Of a stretch of 64,000 nucleotides of DNA, positions 11,077 through 21,427 are shown piece by piece. The stretch is from Sorghum bicolor. Lineage: Eukaryota; Streptophyta; Magnoliopsida; Poales; Poaceae. The notes below the pieces were generated by a model that was not told the DNA's origin, did no database searches, and worked only from the letters and a program-made list of their open reading frames with translations. Position 1 is the first letter of the stretch. Each line of letters opens with the position of its first letter. A program made the translations under genes and the position numbers. The stretch lies in the NCBI RefSeq assembly GCF_000003195.3, contig NC_012871.2, forward strand, positions 13,929,039 to 13,993,038, given 5' to 3'.

Positions 11077-14022
11077 ATGGATTGCAATCGGAATGATCTA
11101 GTGACAGGGTATGGTGCATCGTTATTTTCTCGTTGTGCATATCAGAAACAGCAGAGCCATCTCGTGTAGTGTTCTAACTCTCTAATCGGTTTTTTTAGGC
11201 TCGATCTGGAGCCTGAGCTTAGTTTAGTGGCTGTAGATGCTGGCATACCAGAACAGCAGAGCCATCTCGTTAACTGGGATGAACTACAGATTGAGGAAAG
11301 GCTAGATGATGAAGGGGAAGGAAGGATAGAAGTTTTCGATGAGGATCAGGTGTATCGTCTTCTGGGTCTTAGAACCGATGACGATCCTGAGCAAAGTGCT
11401 GCTGATGCTACTTCAAATGCTGATGATGCTACTGCAAACAATGGTGGTACAGTCCCTGATGTCGATGCTAGAGGTGCAGGTATCCCTGATGTTGATACTG
11501 GAGGTGCAGCTATCCCTGATATTGATACTAGAGGTGCAGCCATCCCTGTTGATGATGCCATACCAGAGGAGAGGGTGCTGGTATACGACCCAAACAAACC
11601 ATGCATGGATCTTGGCACTGTGTTCCCCAGCATGGTCGATTTTAGATTGGCTGTGAGGCAGTTCGCTATCAATAAACAGTTTGGACTACATACTGCGAAA
11701 ACTGACAAAGAGAGGTTTATTGGGACGTGCCTGGGAGAAGTTTGCCCATGGCGTATTAATGCTCGTAAACTGCCTAATTCAAAAACTGTTATGGTATAAT
11801 TTCTTTTTTTTTGCTAAATTTTCTATTTGCATTCCTTTTTTTGAGTTCTGGATTTGTTTTCTAATTTTTTATTTTTGCAGATTACAGCTTTGACTGACGA
11901 ACATAACTGCACTTCCAGTGCGAGGAGATTGACTACTACACCCACTGCTGCCTGGGTTGCTACAAGGGGGATGAAGCATCTTAGGAGGGACCCAAGTATG
12001 GGCGCAACTAAACTACGGGAAGTGCTGGAAGATGAACACAAATGCACAATTGGATATGACACCGTGGCAGATGGGAGGAATATTGCACTGAAGAAACTGC
12101 ATGGCGCTTGGGAGGATAGCTTCCAATTGCTGTACAATTGGAGGGAAGAGGTTCTGAAGCACTCACCAAACAGTGTCATTGAGATCGACACCCTGGAGGT
12201 TGATGGCAAGGTATACTTTTACAGGTTCTTTTGTGCTTTGAGTCCTTGTATTGAGGGTTTTTTAGAGGGCTGCAGACCTTACCTTAGTATAGACTCCACT
12301 GCATTGAATGGTAGGTGGAATGGACATTTAGCATCAGCCACTGCTTTAGATGGAAATAATTGGATGTACCCTGTTGCATTTGGCTTCATAGATGGTGAGA
12401 CAAGTGATAATTGGGAATGGTTCATGACTCAGTTGAATAAGGCCATAGGAGACCTTCCTCAGCTTGCAATATGCACTGATGCATGCAAAGGCCTAGAGAC
12501 AGCTGTAAAGCAAGTGTTTCCTCATGCTGAACATAGAGAGTGTTTTAGGCATCTTATGAAGAATTTCTTTAAGAAGTTTGGGGGTGATTCTTTTTCTAAG
12601 ATGTATCCTGCAGCTAGAGCATATAGAACTGAAGTATTCCAATATTTCTTCAATCATGTTAAAGATGCCAGTGATGAAGTGTTGCCATGGCTTGACAATC
12701 ATCATAAATTTTTATGGATGAGAAGTGCATTTAACCCTATATTCAAGTGTGATTACATAACCAACAACCTTGCTGAATGTTTTAACAATTGGATTAAGGA
12801 CTGGAAGGACCTTCCTGTTTGTGAGCTTGCTGATAAAATTAGGGAGAAGTTAATGGTACTGTGGAGGAAGAGAAGGCAGATTGGACAAAAGCTTAATGGG
12901 AGGATTTTACCAACAATCATTCGTCAGTTGAAAATGAAAACCAGAAACTTGGGTCACTTGACAGTTATCAGCTCTGATAGTATTGCTGCAGAGATATGGG
13001 AAGTGAATACCATCCATAACAGGCATGTAGTGAGGACTTATCTCCATGAGTGCACATGCATGGAGTGGCAACACACTGGCAAGCCATGTCAGCATGCTTT
13101 GGCTTTGATTACAGCTCAAGAAACTGTGGATGTGGATCTTGAGCCATTTGTCCATGAGTATTTTTCAGTTGAAAATTTCAGAAATGCATACAAGAGATTA
13201 ATAGAGCCACTGCCAGATAAAACTCAGTGGCCACAAGTGCAACTTGCATCTAGAGTTGAGGGACCATTGGACAAAAAGGGTGCTGGGAGATACAGGAAGC
13301 TGCGGATAAAGGGTTGTCTTGAAGGAGGAAGTGGTGGCAAAGGGAAAAAGGCTGCCAAGGAGGCTGCCAAGGAGGCTGATAATGCTGCTGCCGAAGAGGA
13401 GGCTATGCAAGCTGGTAAACCTAAGAGGCAATTAATACGAGGGCAAAGAACGTGCAAGGGGTGTGGAGAATTAGGACACACTGCATCCAGCTACAAATGT
13501 CGGCTAAATGGGACCAAGAAAAGGTACATTCTAGTTTCTTTCTATTATTATTTCGTTTTCTAACAAGCTACTATCCATTATTAATATGTTGTAACTAACA
13601 GGAAGAGGAACCCTAGGACAAATACTACCAAGTATGGGAAGAACGGGGAAAGGAAGTCAAGTCAAAAAGCTCCTGTGCATGCTCCAGTCGAACAAGAAAA
13701 TGCTCTTATGCAGCCTGCTGTGCATCAAGAAAGTGCTCTAGTGATTCCAGAAAACACTCCTGTGCATCATCCTTTGCATCAAGAAAGTGCTCTAGTGATT
13801 CCAGATGTTGCTCCTGTGCAGCCAAACAATGTCGCTCAAGCTGAAAATGATGTGCCAAGTAAACTTGCAGAAATACTTGGAGGAGGGACAAGTACATTGC
13901 TAAATCGTTTTTCGCCAAAGAAGCAAGCTAGAACTACACCAAAACCAAGGAAGAAGCCTGCAAATATACCAATTGGGATGCTAGTGAAGAAGTTGACTCC
14001 AAGGAAGCCGAAGACAACCTGA
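11077..14022 (+). CDS. MULE transposase (four coding exons, 896 residues)
   Basis: Cuts and joins DNA at the MULE ends. Inferred coding exons: 11077-11108, 11199-11793, 11881-13523 and 13602-14022. All introns are GT-AG (90, 87 and 78 bp) and the joined frame is open to TGA 14020-14022. The N-terminal third holds imperfect ~10-residue repeats of the type PDVDTGGAAI (about residues 120-150). The RNase H-like core has candidate catalytic residues D347 (IDSTALNG), D409 (CTDACKG) and E508 (LAECFNNW). A SWIM zinc finger follows (C600, C602, C612, H614, motif CTCMEWQHTGKPCQH), then a Lys/Ala-rich stretch and a CCHC-like knuckle (CKGCGELGHTASSYKC, from residue 734). The C-terminus has a second repeat, QESALVIP. 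The first exon is my inference from frame and splice sites; a noncoding upstream exon with donor at about 10961 is likely. Confidence 0.9.
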
Positions 14023-14303
14023 GATGTCATTTATTATCTGAACCTATGTATCATGTTATGTTATCTGAACCTATGTATTTTGCTTCTGTTATCTGGACAA
14101 CCTGCTCGATGAACTTGTGTTGCTGTAACTTAAATGGTACCTATGTGTTGCGTGAACCTTTATGAAATCTATTATATTTATGGAATATTATTGAGATCAT
14201 GAAATTGTGCCAAAATAAGAAGGGACACATGATTTCCTGCAAGGATTTTCTTCATTGCAAAGTCATGGTGGCATTACATTGAGTCTCCATTACAACACAC
14301 GCT

Positions 14304-14772
14304 TCACTTGAGAAGCATATAGGCAACTAAAACACCAATCACGACACCTACACATCCCACAAAAGCTACCTTCAGATTCCACACTTCAGTTACAACACTG
14401 TCAATTCTTTGATTCAACAGTTTAACTTCATCTTTCATCTCAGAGCAACAGCCACGGGCAGATGGCTCAGCCTCCAGTCCATGTTCTTGTGCTTCTGACT
14501 TAACATTCTGCACATCAGGGCGAATGTAACCACAAGTAGTTGGATCACCCTGTAATTCAAATATTTCAATCAGACTAGTAGCAAAACAAACAACAAATAG
14601 TGAGAACAATGGGGAGAATCCGTACCCAGATGTTCTCAGAGCACTTGACAAACCACTTCCCATACGTATTCGGCTGATGGCTCTGGATTCGGACCAATGA
14701 ACCAACATGGCATTTGGGGCACTTACCACTGCAGCTTGAGCCAGCAGAGGTTGACTTCATCGGAGATCCCAT
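14304..14772 (-). CDS. MULE accessory protein: GRF zinc finger plus C-terminal membrane anchor
   Basis: Two exons, complement of 14626-14772 and 14304-14549, joined by a 76-bp GT-AG intron, encode 130 residues. Residues 18-55 form a GRF-type zinc finger: CPKC at 18-21, then GKWFVKC to C44, then CGYI starting at C55. The intron falls inside the finger. Residues 85-108 look helical and charged, a possible short coiled coil. Residues 110-128 are a hydrophobic Gly/Val segment (VAFVGCVGVVIGVLVAYML) ending in a single Lys, as in a tail-anchored membrane protein. GRF fingers bind nucleic acid in other proteins; the role here is unknown. It faces the transposase tail to tail, like the second gene of MuDR, but shows no similarity to it that I recognise. 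A truncated relative sits in the same place in the decayed MULE at 17909-18167. Confidence 0.8.
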
Positions 14773-14981
14773 GGCGACGAGCGGACGGGGCTAGGGCTGC
14801 AGCAGCCGACTGGGCGCGGTGGCGTAGGCTAGCGCGGACGGGGTCGTCAGCGCCGGCGGTTGGCGCGGACGGGGGCGGCGGAGGAGGCTAGCGCGGACGG
14901 CGGCCGTCGGGGTCGTCGGCGGCGGCGGCGCACGGACGGGCCGGCTCGATGCGTGGCGAGGAGCAAGCAAGTGGATTTGGT
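14773..14981 (-). promoter_or_regulatory. Upstream region of the GRF/membrane gene
   Basis: A GC-rich block between the GRF gene start and the right TIR, so the TIR probably carries its promoter, as in other two-gene MULEs. No specific core element can be named. Confidence 0.4.
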
Positions 14982-15186
14982 CCGTTCTCTGTCCGTGACC
15001 GTGAAAGTTGAAGAGGAAAGGGAGAAGGGTAAAACGGGTAAGAAATATGGCCTCAACAGTGAATTCGGACCTCAGGGCATTTCAGCGGGAGAGCGATGGT
15101 TGGCGCTGGCAAACGGGCGAAGCCCAAAAACTTAATGGCATTTGGGCGAAACCCACTCTTGGCGCTGGCAAAACAGCCAATTTCTC
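14982..15186 (-). repeat. Right terminal inverted repeat of the MULE
   Basis: Reverse complement of 10634-10838. Ends in the complement of GAGAAATTGGCTG and is followed by the target copy CTTGGGAAG at 15187-15195. Confidence 0.95.
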
Positions 15187-15195
15187 CTTGGGAAG

Positions 15196-15745
15196 AGAGG
15201 CTTCGACTCGAACCAAGGGAAACAATAAAAGCCGTAGGCATGCAGCCTTTTCTTGTAGGCCTCAGCCTCTAAAACGACGTTTTCTTTGGAACAACGCCCA
15301 AACGCTAGGACGACATTTTTATTGGGACGGAGGGAGTATATTTGTAATGGATAGGTCAGATCTAGATATAAACTGCTTCAGTTAGAGTTTGGGGATGCTC
15401 GGTTCAGCACAGAAGGGAGGGAATGGGCAAGCGAAGGGGCGGTCTCACCTGGTGATGTTCGTCGCCGGCGAAGGACCCGACGAACAAGGTCAGCGCCGCT
15501 CACCCAGTCGTCGACGAAGGGGGGGTTTGGGGGTGGTCAGAGCACGGGATGCGAACGGGATCCTCTGCTATGTGCTACGCCGCCGTGCCGTCGTTGGACC
15601 TCCCTATCCGCCGCCCGGTCACCGCCGAATGCCCACTTCTCTGAGCAATTCCGCATCGTATTCGTATAGCTAGCTAGCCTTCCTTAGCTGCTCACACGCA
15701 GCCACGCAGGGCCCAGTGCACACCTACGTACTAGGTGCCACAACG
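15196..15745. other. Distal upstream region of BBR copy A
   Basis: Continues the block interrupted by the MULE. 15300-15340 has a lone Stowaway-like end (GGGACGGAGGGAGTA). 15350-15740 is also conserved in copy B (28330-28670), so it belonged to the ancestral BBR upstream region. No gene is assigned; the ~94-codon open frame at 15389 is not recognisable. Confidence 0.5.
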
Positions 15746-16199
15746 ACGGCCCAATAAGTCGCCAAAAAAAATTGGGTTTTTTTATCTAAGCCATTACAAT
15801 TCTTCGAAGTTGGAGAAATGCCATTACAATTCGGGTATTTCAAAACATGCCATTACAATTCTCAATCTCCCTGATGATTGCCATTTTCTACCTAGACAAG
15901 CTGACTAGGCCCACTGTCAGGCCGAGATACGCATACACAACTAGCGTATGGACACCGATGCCCCTGCCTTCCTGCGTTTAGAAGCCGCCGCGGCTCGGTC
16001 TTCTTCTACGACATTCCCCATCCGTCTCCTCTCATCTTCCTCTTCTTCTGTTCCCTCTGAACCCTAACCCTAGACTGTAGCCGCCGTCGAAGACCTGCGG
16101 AGCTCCGACGCGAGACCTGCGGAGGTGGAACGGTGGTGGGGAGCGGCTGGTGGTGTCGTGTCTGTGGCCGGCGCATCCACTGGATGAGATGCGGGATCC

Positions 16200-17382
16200 A
16201 TGAAGACGATGGGCGGGGTCTTCCTGCTGCGCCATAGTGCTGCGATGGAGATGGAGGACTGCAACAGCAGGTAATGTGTGTGCATCCCCTGTTATCAATT
16301 TGAGCATGTAGTGTAGTTGACTTGTGCTTACCAATTTACACTTCGATTTGGGACTCGATTTGATTGTTGATAGGAATGGTATGTTCGCGGTAGAGGTTAA
16401 AGTCCACGGATTCGCTACGAAAGACTCAGATGGTAGGAAATCATATACTAAAGGCACCATGATTAAGTGAGATGTGGAGTTTGGGTCTGTAACGCTTGAA
16501 CTGTTGCTGTCAAGTATTGCAAATGAATTGAATGTGCCTTCTAACCAGTTACCCACAGTGTGGTTCTTTGATAAAAGACTGCACGAGGATATTTGTTGCC
16601 TTGAAGCCATGCATTGATGGGTTCTTGGCTGGTTGCAGACCATTTATTGGTTTAGATGCTTCTAGTCTGAATGGAAAGTACCTTGGCAGTTGGCTTCAGC
16701 TACTGGGGTTGATGGACATAATTGGTTGTACCATATTGCATATGGTGTTTTTGACACAGAGACTGAAGATAACTGGAAGTGGTTCATCCAGAATTTGCAC
16801 AGAGCAGTGGGGGACCCTCCAGGATTAGTGATATGTTCAGATGCTTGTAAAGGACTTGAAAAGGCTGTGGGGGCTGTCTTCCCACAGGTTGAAAACAGAG
16901 AGTGCATGAGGCACTTGTACCAAACCTTCATGAAGCACTACTCAGGTGATGTGTTCACTGACCGGGCAGGCCTAAAGTGGTAAGGATAAGAGGTTGCATG
17001 GAGAAAAACAGTTCAAAGAAAAAAGTGAAATGTCACAGGTGTGGAGGTTTCGGACACTTTGCCAAGACATGCAAGGAACCTGAGTTGGGACCAAATGGTG
17101 AGACTGCCGCTGCACCAAATAAAAGGTATGATTTTTTTTCTCAATTTGCATCTGTTAACTACATATAAGTGTCAAAACAAATTAATCTTGAACTAATGTT
17201 GCAGGAAGAGGCCACCAGAAGAAGAAGCTGGACCATCCCAAGTAAAAAAGAAGAAGACAACCACTAAGAAAAAGACACCTAAGAAGAAAAAGACACCAGT
17301 GAAGAAGAAATTGATGAAAAATGCAGCAGCTCCACCAGCACGGGTTATTAGAAGCATGTTTGATATGATAAATGATGGGTAG
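16200..17382 (+). pseudogene. MULE transposase pseudogene, copy A
   Basis: A first exon at 16200-16270 splices in frame to 16374, giving an N-terminal MULE segment (AVEVKVHGFATKD...). It meets TGA at 16468-16470. A later segment, partly frameshifted near 16680, matches the catalytic core with GLDASSLNG and CSDACKG, the two aspartate motifs. The frame then stops at 16981. The glutamate motif and SWIM finger are missing. Downstream, 16990-17130 encodes a CCHC knuckle (CHRCGGFGHFAKTC). A GT-AG intron leads to a Lys-rich last exon ending at TAG 17380-17382. Internal deletions and stops make it non-functional. Confidence 0.85.
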
Positions 17383-17908
17383 TAATCAAGCTTATTTTTG
17401 TGTGTAATGGAAAATGGCCTTTATGGCCGGTGAACTTGAACGAAAATGTAGCAGCTCCATCTGCAGCTTATTTTGTGAATTAGGATATATTTTGTGACTC
17501 TTCTGTAATGGCCTAAATGGCAACTTGCTTGTGTGAATGGCCTATATGGCCTTTGAACCAGCACCTCTGTAATGGCCTAAATGGCATTTGAACCTGCGGT
17601 TTCTGAACTGTGTCAATGCAGCTGCAGATTTGGTCTTATTTTTGTGTCCTAGAACAATTCTGGGAACATTCTTCTTGCCTATATATATGATACATGTGTT
17701 CTGGGAACATACAGGCACACACGCACATTGCTCCATAAAAGAACAATTCTTGGAACAATTCTATTATATTTCAGATTGCCTATATAGCATTGCATAATTC
17801 TGGTAACATTCAGTCATCCAATCAGAACCATACATTCATTCAATTCAATTCTGGGAACATTCAGGACACACAAAACATTACTTCCTAAAATAACTTGGTA
17901 CAGTCTAA
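17383..17908. other. Space between the two convergent MULE pseudogenes
   Basis: AT-rich 3' sequence with several short repeats of AATGGCCTAAATGGC and of ATTCTGGGAACATTC. No gene. Confidence 0.5.
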
Positions 17909-18167
17909 TCACTTCCAGATACCAGCAACAACCACACCAATCATCACACCTATAAAACCTACAAATACAGCTGCTAGAACAGAAACCCCTGGTCGCTGGT
18001 TTCTTGCTCCGGATGTGGACCAAAGCAACATGGCAAAAGGGGCACTCCCTTCTACCGCTAGCCGTCGAGCTCGAGGCACTGGAAGTTGCCTTCATGGGGC
18101 CGCGACTCCACTTCCCGGCCATGGCTTCAGAGTTGGACGCCGCCATCGAACTGAGCCTCCAGAGCAC
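17909..18167 (-). pseudogene. Truncated GRF/membrane-anchor gene of the decayed MULE, copy A
   Basis: From about 18146 the frame encodes a Ser-rich N-terminus and the first half of a zinc finger (CPFCHVALVHI), as in the intact MULE's partner. After TRG the sequence jumps, in another frame, to a hydrophobic tail AAVFVGFIGVMIGVVVAGI ending WK and TGA (17909-17911). The second half of the finger and the helical linker are deleted. The shared tail pattern (FVGxxGVxIGVxVA) shows common descent with 14304-14772. Confidence 0.75.
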
Positions 18168-18574
18168 TAGAAGCAGTAGACCTCAGGCCACCGTGCTAGG
18201 CTGCTCCATCGTGGGCTGTGATGTCGGCTCAAGAGGGGAATCAACGCTGGATGGATTCTAGGGATTGGGTTCGTGGAGAAGGGGAACAGAGAAGGAGGAA
18301 CACGGTGAGGAACGGAGTCGTACGGGAGAAGAAGACCGAGCCGCGACTGCTTCTATCGTGGGTAGGCAGGGGCATCGGTGTCCATAGGCTGGTTGCGTAT
18401 GCGTATCCCAGGCCCAGACAGCTTGTCTACATAGAAAATGGCAATCATCAGGAAGATTGAGAATTGTAATGGCATGTTTTGAAATACCCGAATTGTAATG
18501 ACATTTCTCCAACTTCGAAGAATTGTAATGGCTCAGATAAAAAAAACCCAAAAAAATTACGGCCCAATAAGTCG

Positions 18575-19047
18575 GACGACGACTGCGATGGACACGAAGG
18601 CGACGAGCTCGGTGGTGACTGATGAGGTGCGGGTTGGGGAACGCGGTGAGGTACTCGGCGTCGGCAGAGGAGTCTGGGAGCAGGAGGAGGAGGAGGTTGA
18701 GGAGGCGCGGAGAACTAGAACCGCGAGGAGCAGGTCACGGAGGATGAACGTGCCCCACGGGAGGAGGAATGGAGGATCGGGATCCTAAGCGCGACGAGAG
18801 CCACGGCGGCGACGCCCGGCCCTGAACCTGAAGGCGCGGCGCCCAAGTTGTCGACGAAGGCCGCGGCGAGCAGTGCATCCATGTGGTGCGCGGATGGCTG
18901 GGCGTATGCCACGAGGTGTATCACGTTAGTTTCCACCGCAGTGGCGCAGGAGAAGGGGAGCGGCGGTGATGTGCAGTTGCTGAATGCGGCACCCTCCATA
19001 TATTCGATGAAATGGCAATAACAATGACTAAGGGTTAACATTACCAT
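18575..19047. other. GC-rich, gene-like remnant of unknown nature, copy A
   Basis: A GC-rich stretch, open on both strands. The minus-strand frame at 18715-19047 (110 codons) has an ordinary-looking composition, with segments such as ATAVETNVIHLVAYAQPS, and continues into Ser-rich sequence. I do not recognise it. It may be a coding-exon fragment captured or left by a transposon. Confidence 0.3.
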
Positions 19048-19055
19048 GTTCTGAG

Positions 19056-19274
19056 GGCAGCGACGGAACCAATTTTTGTTAGTATGATAAAATATATATA
19101 ATTATATGTTTGATAAACTTTTAAAAAAGTATTACACTATTTTTTACCAAAATTATCATATTTGAATAAAAAATATGTGAAATTGATATTTATTATACTA
19201 TAAATATTAGTATTTATATAGGTATTTAAGGAAAGATTAGGCTTTGGGAGGGGCACTGCCTGGTTACGCCACTG
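19056..19274. mobile_element. hAT-like non-autonomous element, copy A
   Basis: Ends CAGCGACGGAACCA and the complement of CAGTGGCGTAACCA. GTTCTGAG (19048-19055) and GTTCTAAG (19275-19282) flank it as an 8-bp duplication with one mismatch. The centre is AT-rich and non-coding. The copy C version has a slightly longer right side. Confidence 0.6.
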
Positions 19275-19282
19275 GTTCTAAG

Positions 19283-19881
19283 CCAGGGTCATCATACTCT
19301 TCTATACAGATAAACAAACACGTTCTTAGCCGAACACGATTCTGCATAAATATGAAATCAAACACACACACACTTCTTCCATTTGGATCGGGCCCTGGCT
19401 GACCAGCCAGCCAATTCGGAGAAATCGAGTCAACCCACTTATGGTGGCTGCGCGGAGGAGCGGCACCAAGGGCCTCGTGGATGTGGAGGGAGCTGTTCGG
19501 TCGGTCCATAGAGCAGCGGGAGGTGGCGGGCGGGCGTGCGAGCCAAGGCCACACCTACCGAGCACGGGCGGAGCTGTGAAGCCGCGGTGCGGCGCATATG
19601 CAGGCAAGGGGTGAGGCGAGTCGCGTGAGGTGGGGCTAGGTGGCAACATGGTGACGATGGGTGCCTAGTGAGAGACGTAGGGCGTGTTTGTGAAGGTGGC
19701 TCCGCCTAGCACGGCTACCTGGCATGACCCTAGCCAGTCCGAGCATGGCTCATATGGTGCAACAACACGTGTTTGTATCACTGGTTCAGACAAGCCCGAC
19801 TTAAGTGAGATCGTGTTTGGTTCGTGTCTCAAGTGGCTACGGTTACTTCGGACTAGAAATTTGGTAGACTTACCACCACAA
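19283..19881. other. GC-rich spacer at the right end of copy A
   Basis: No gene recognised; the open frames are Pro/Arg-rich and occur on both strands. The sequence ends at the duplication breakpoint, next to the truncated LTR. Confidence 0.4.
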
Positions 19882-21427
19882 TTTTATTTAGAAACAAATT
19901 TGTGTAATTATTAATTAAATTAATAATATTAATTTGATAAACATGTGACATGGTAAACATTGTTGGGAACACATATTTCACGCGGACACGGTCGCTATGC
20001 AACAAGAACCGAACTACAACTCTAGGTGGCTTTTAATTATAAATTTATTAAATAAATATTAAACAAATTATATTTAAATCAATAAATGTATAAACGAGTC
20101 ATATAATAAATATTTGCACTGCTGCGTAGAACACGACGACACAAATCTAACGCAACTGGAACGATTCGAATCGGAATTAGGATGGTTAAATGATGAATAA
20201 TTAAAGGACAATGGCAAACTTGTAAATACCATCATCTTCAACCTTGGGTCCTGTTCGTGAACGCAGTGGCCAATTAGAAGATCGGAAGCAGCAGCTGCTG
20301 GGCACCGGGAAGGGAGGGCTCGGCCGAGACTTGGCCAGGCCGGCGGCGCAGCGGCATGTGGCCAGATGACCCACGCGCTGGGTCGGGGCAAGGGCCCGCA
20401 CGACGACCTGCACGGGCCACACAGAGCCGGCCATGCGGCCGTGAGCGGCGCCGGCGGCTGTTTGCGCAGCACGCAAGGGAGGCACGCACAGCGCGGGGCT
20501 CGACGTGGTGGTGTGGTTAGGGTCGGGGAGCGGCGCTAGGCCCGAGGCGAGGAGGGCCGCGGCCATGGCCGGAGATAGCCTGGAACAGAGAAAATCATAG
20601 TAAAGTTCGTCGGAGAAGAGAGAAGGGGAAGGGAACTGGCCAAACCGACATGGATTTACAAAACGAATGGCGTGCCGGTGTAGAGGATGATGAGACGAAC
20701 CTCGCAGCGGTGACAGTTTTCGCAGAGGTCGCCGGAGTTGACCGGAAAAGCTCGCCGAACTTTCACCGGAAAAGTTCGCCGGAAACGAGATCTAAAACTT
20801 CGGCGACCGATCTACGGGGCTACGAGTGGCGGCTCGCAAAAGCGGTCGTACTTCTGAACTCAGCGCGTCGAGGGCTACGCCGTCATATATATAGGTCTAG
20901 GGTTTGGAGACTTTTCGAAATTTCTTAATTTCGAGATTTTATAAAAATCATTTTCAGTTTAAAAATAATTCTAGAAAAGTTGAAATCATTTTAAATCCCT
21001 AAAAAATATTTTTAAAATTCTAAAAATGAAAAGAAAACTTTTGGAGGTATTTTGAGAGTTGATCAATCCAAATAAAGTTTTTGGTGTCTATGAAAAAGAA
21101 TTTTAGAGCATTCAAAAATTAGATTTTTGCTTTAGGAAAAAGGGAAAAAGTCTCGAAAAGGCTCGAAAAATTCTCGGGAAGGATTGGATGACGTCAACGT
21201 GTTTTTAAAATCTTAGCACACAAAAAAAACTCAAGCAATAGACAAGCATCACATCAACAAAAGTCTGTCTAATTAATTCCAAAACATTTGAAAAACACCA
21301 TTTTTCTTCGATAAAAATATATGGAAATCTAAACTATTGTTGGCAAATTTTATCCACATATTAAAACCATTCATTTTATTTAGTGTTTTTAAATAACAAC
21401 CCAAAATAAGAATTTTGGGGTGTTATA
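19882..21427 (-). repeat. 3' LTR, truncated
   Basis: Matches 25288-26839 closely and ends at TGTTATA on the plus strand. About 2.5 kb of the LTR is missing at the left, where it meets the breakpoint of copy A. Confidence 0.85.

Larger units (their letters stand above)
10634..15186. mobile_element. Complete, probably autonomous Mutator-like element (MULE)
   Basis: The 4553-bp element is flanked by the perfect 9-bp duplication CTTGGGAAG (10625-10633 and 15187-15195). Copy C has the uninterrupted target with one CTTGGGAAG at 52813-52821. The termini are 205-bp inverted repeats that read as identical. It carries a spliced transposase gene on the plus strand and a small spliced gene on the minus strand; their 3' ends face each other 281 bp apart. 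Long TIRs, a 9-bp TSD and an MULE-type transposase together make the class secure. Identical TIRs and open genes suggest recent insertion and possible activity. Confidence 0.96.
15762..18558. mobile_element. Decayed MULE, copy A
   Basis: Inverted termini of about 140 bp contain repeated GCCATTACAATTC units (15790-15910 versus 18420-18545). They end in the T-rich tract next to TGGGTTTTTTTATC. The identical 16-bp direct repeat ACGGCCCAATAAGTCG flanks it (15746-15761 and 18559-18574), longer than the usual 9-11 bp. Inside are a rearranged transposase and, convergently, a truncated GRF/membrane gene. It is shared with copy C, so it predates the recent duplication. Confidence 0.85.
1892..19883 (+). 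repeat. Segmental duplication, copy A
   Basis: From about 1892 to 19883 the sequence is collinear with 44080-57794. The offset is constant at 42188 over the first ~8 kb and only scattered substitutions are seen. The first shared bases are AACATTGCC at both starts. The last shared bases are near ACCACCACAATTT at 19883 and 57794. Removing the 4.55 kb MULE leaves about 13.4 kb. The block contains a BBR/BPC gene, a decayed MULE and several MITEs. Confidence 0.95.

Noticed and set aside
16060..16078. Telomere-like AACCCTAACCCTA
   Set aside because: Only two units. AAACCCTA boxes are common in plant 5' leaders; no telomeric array.
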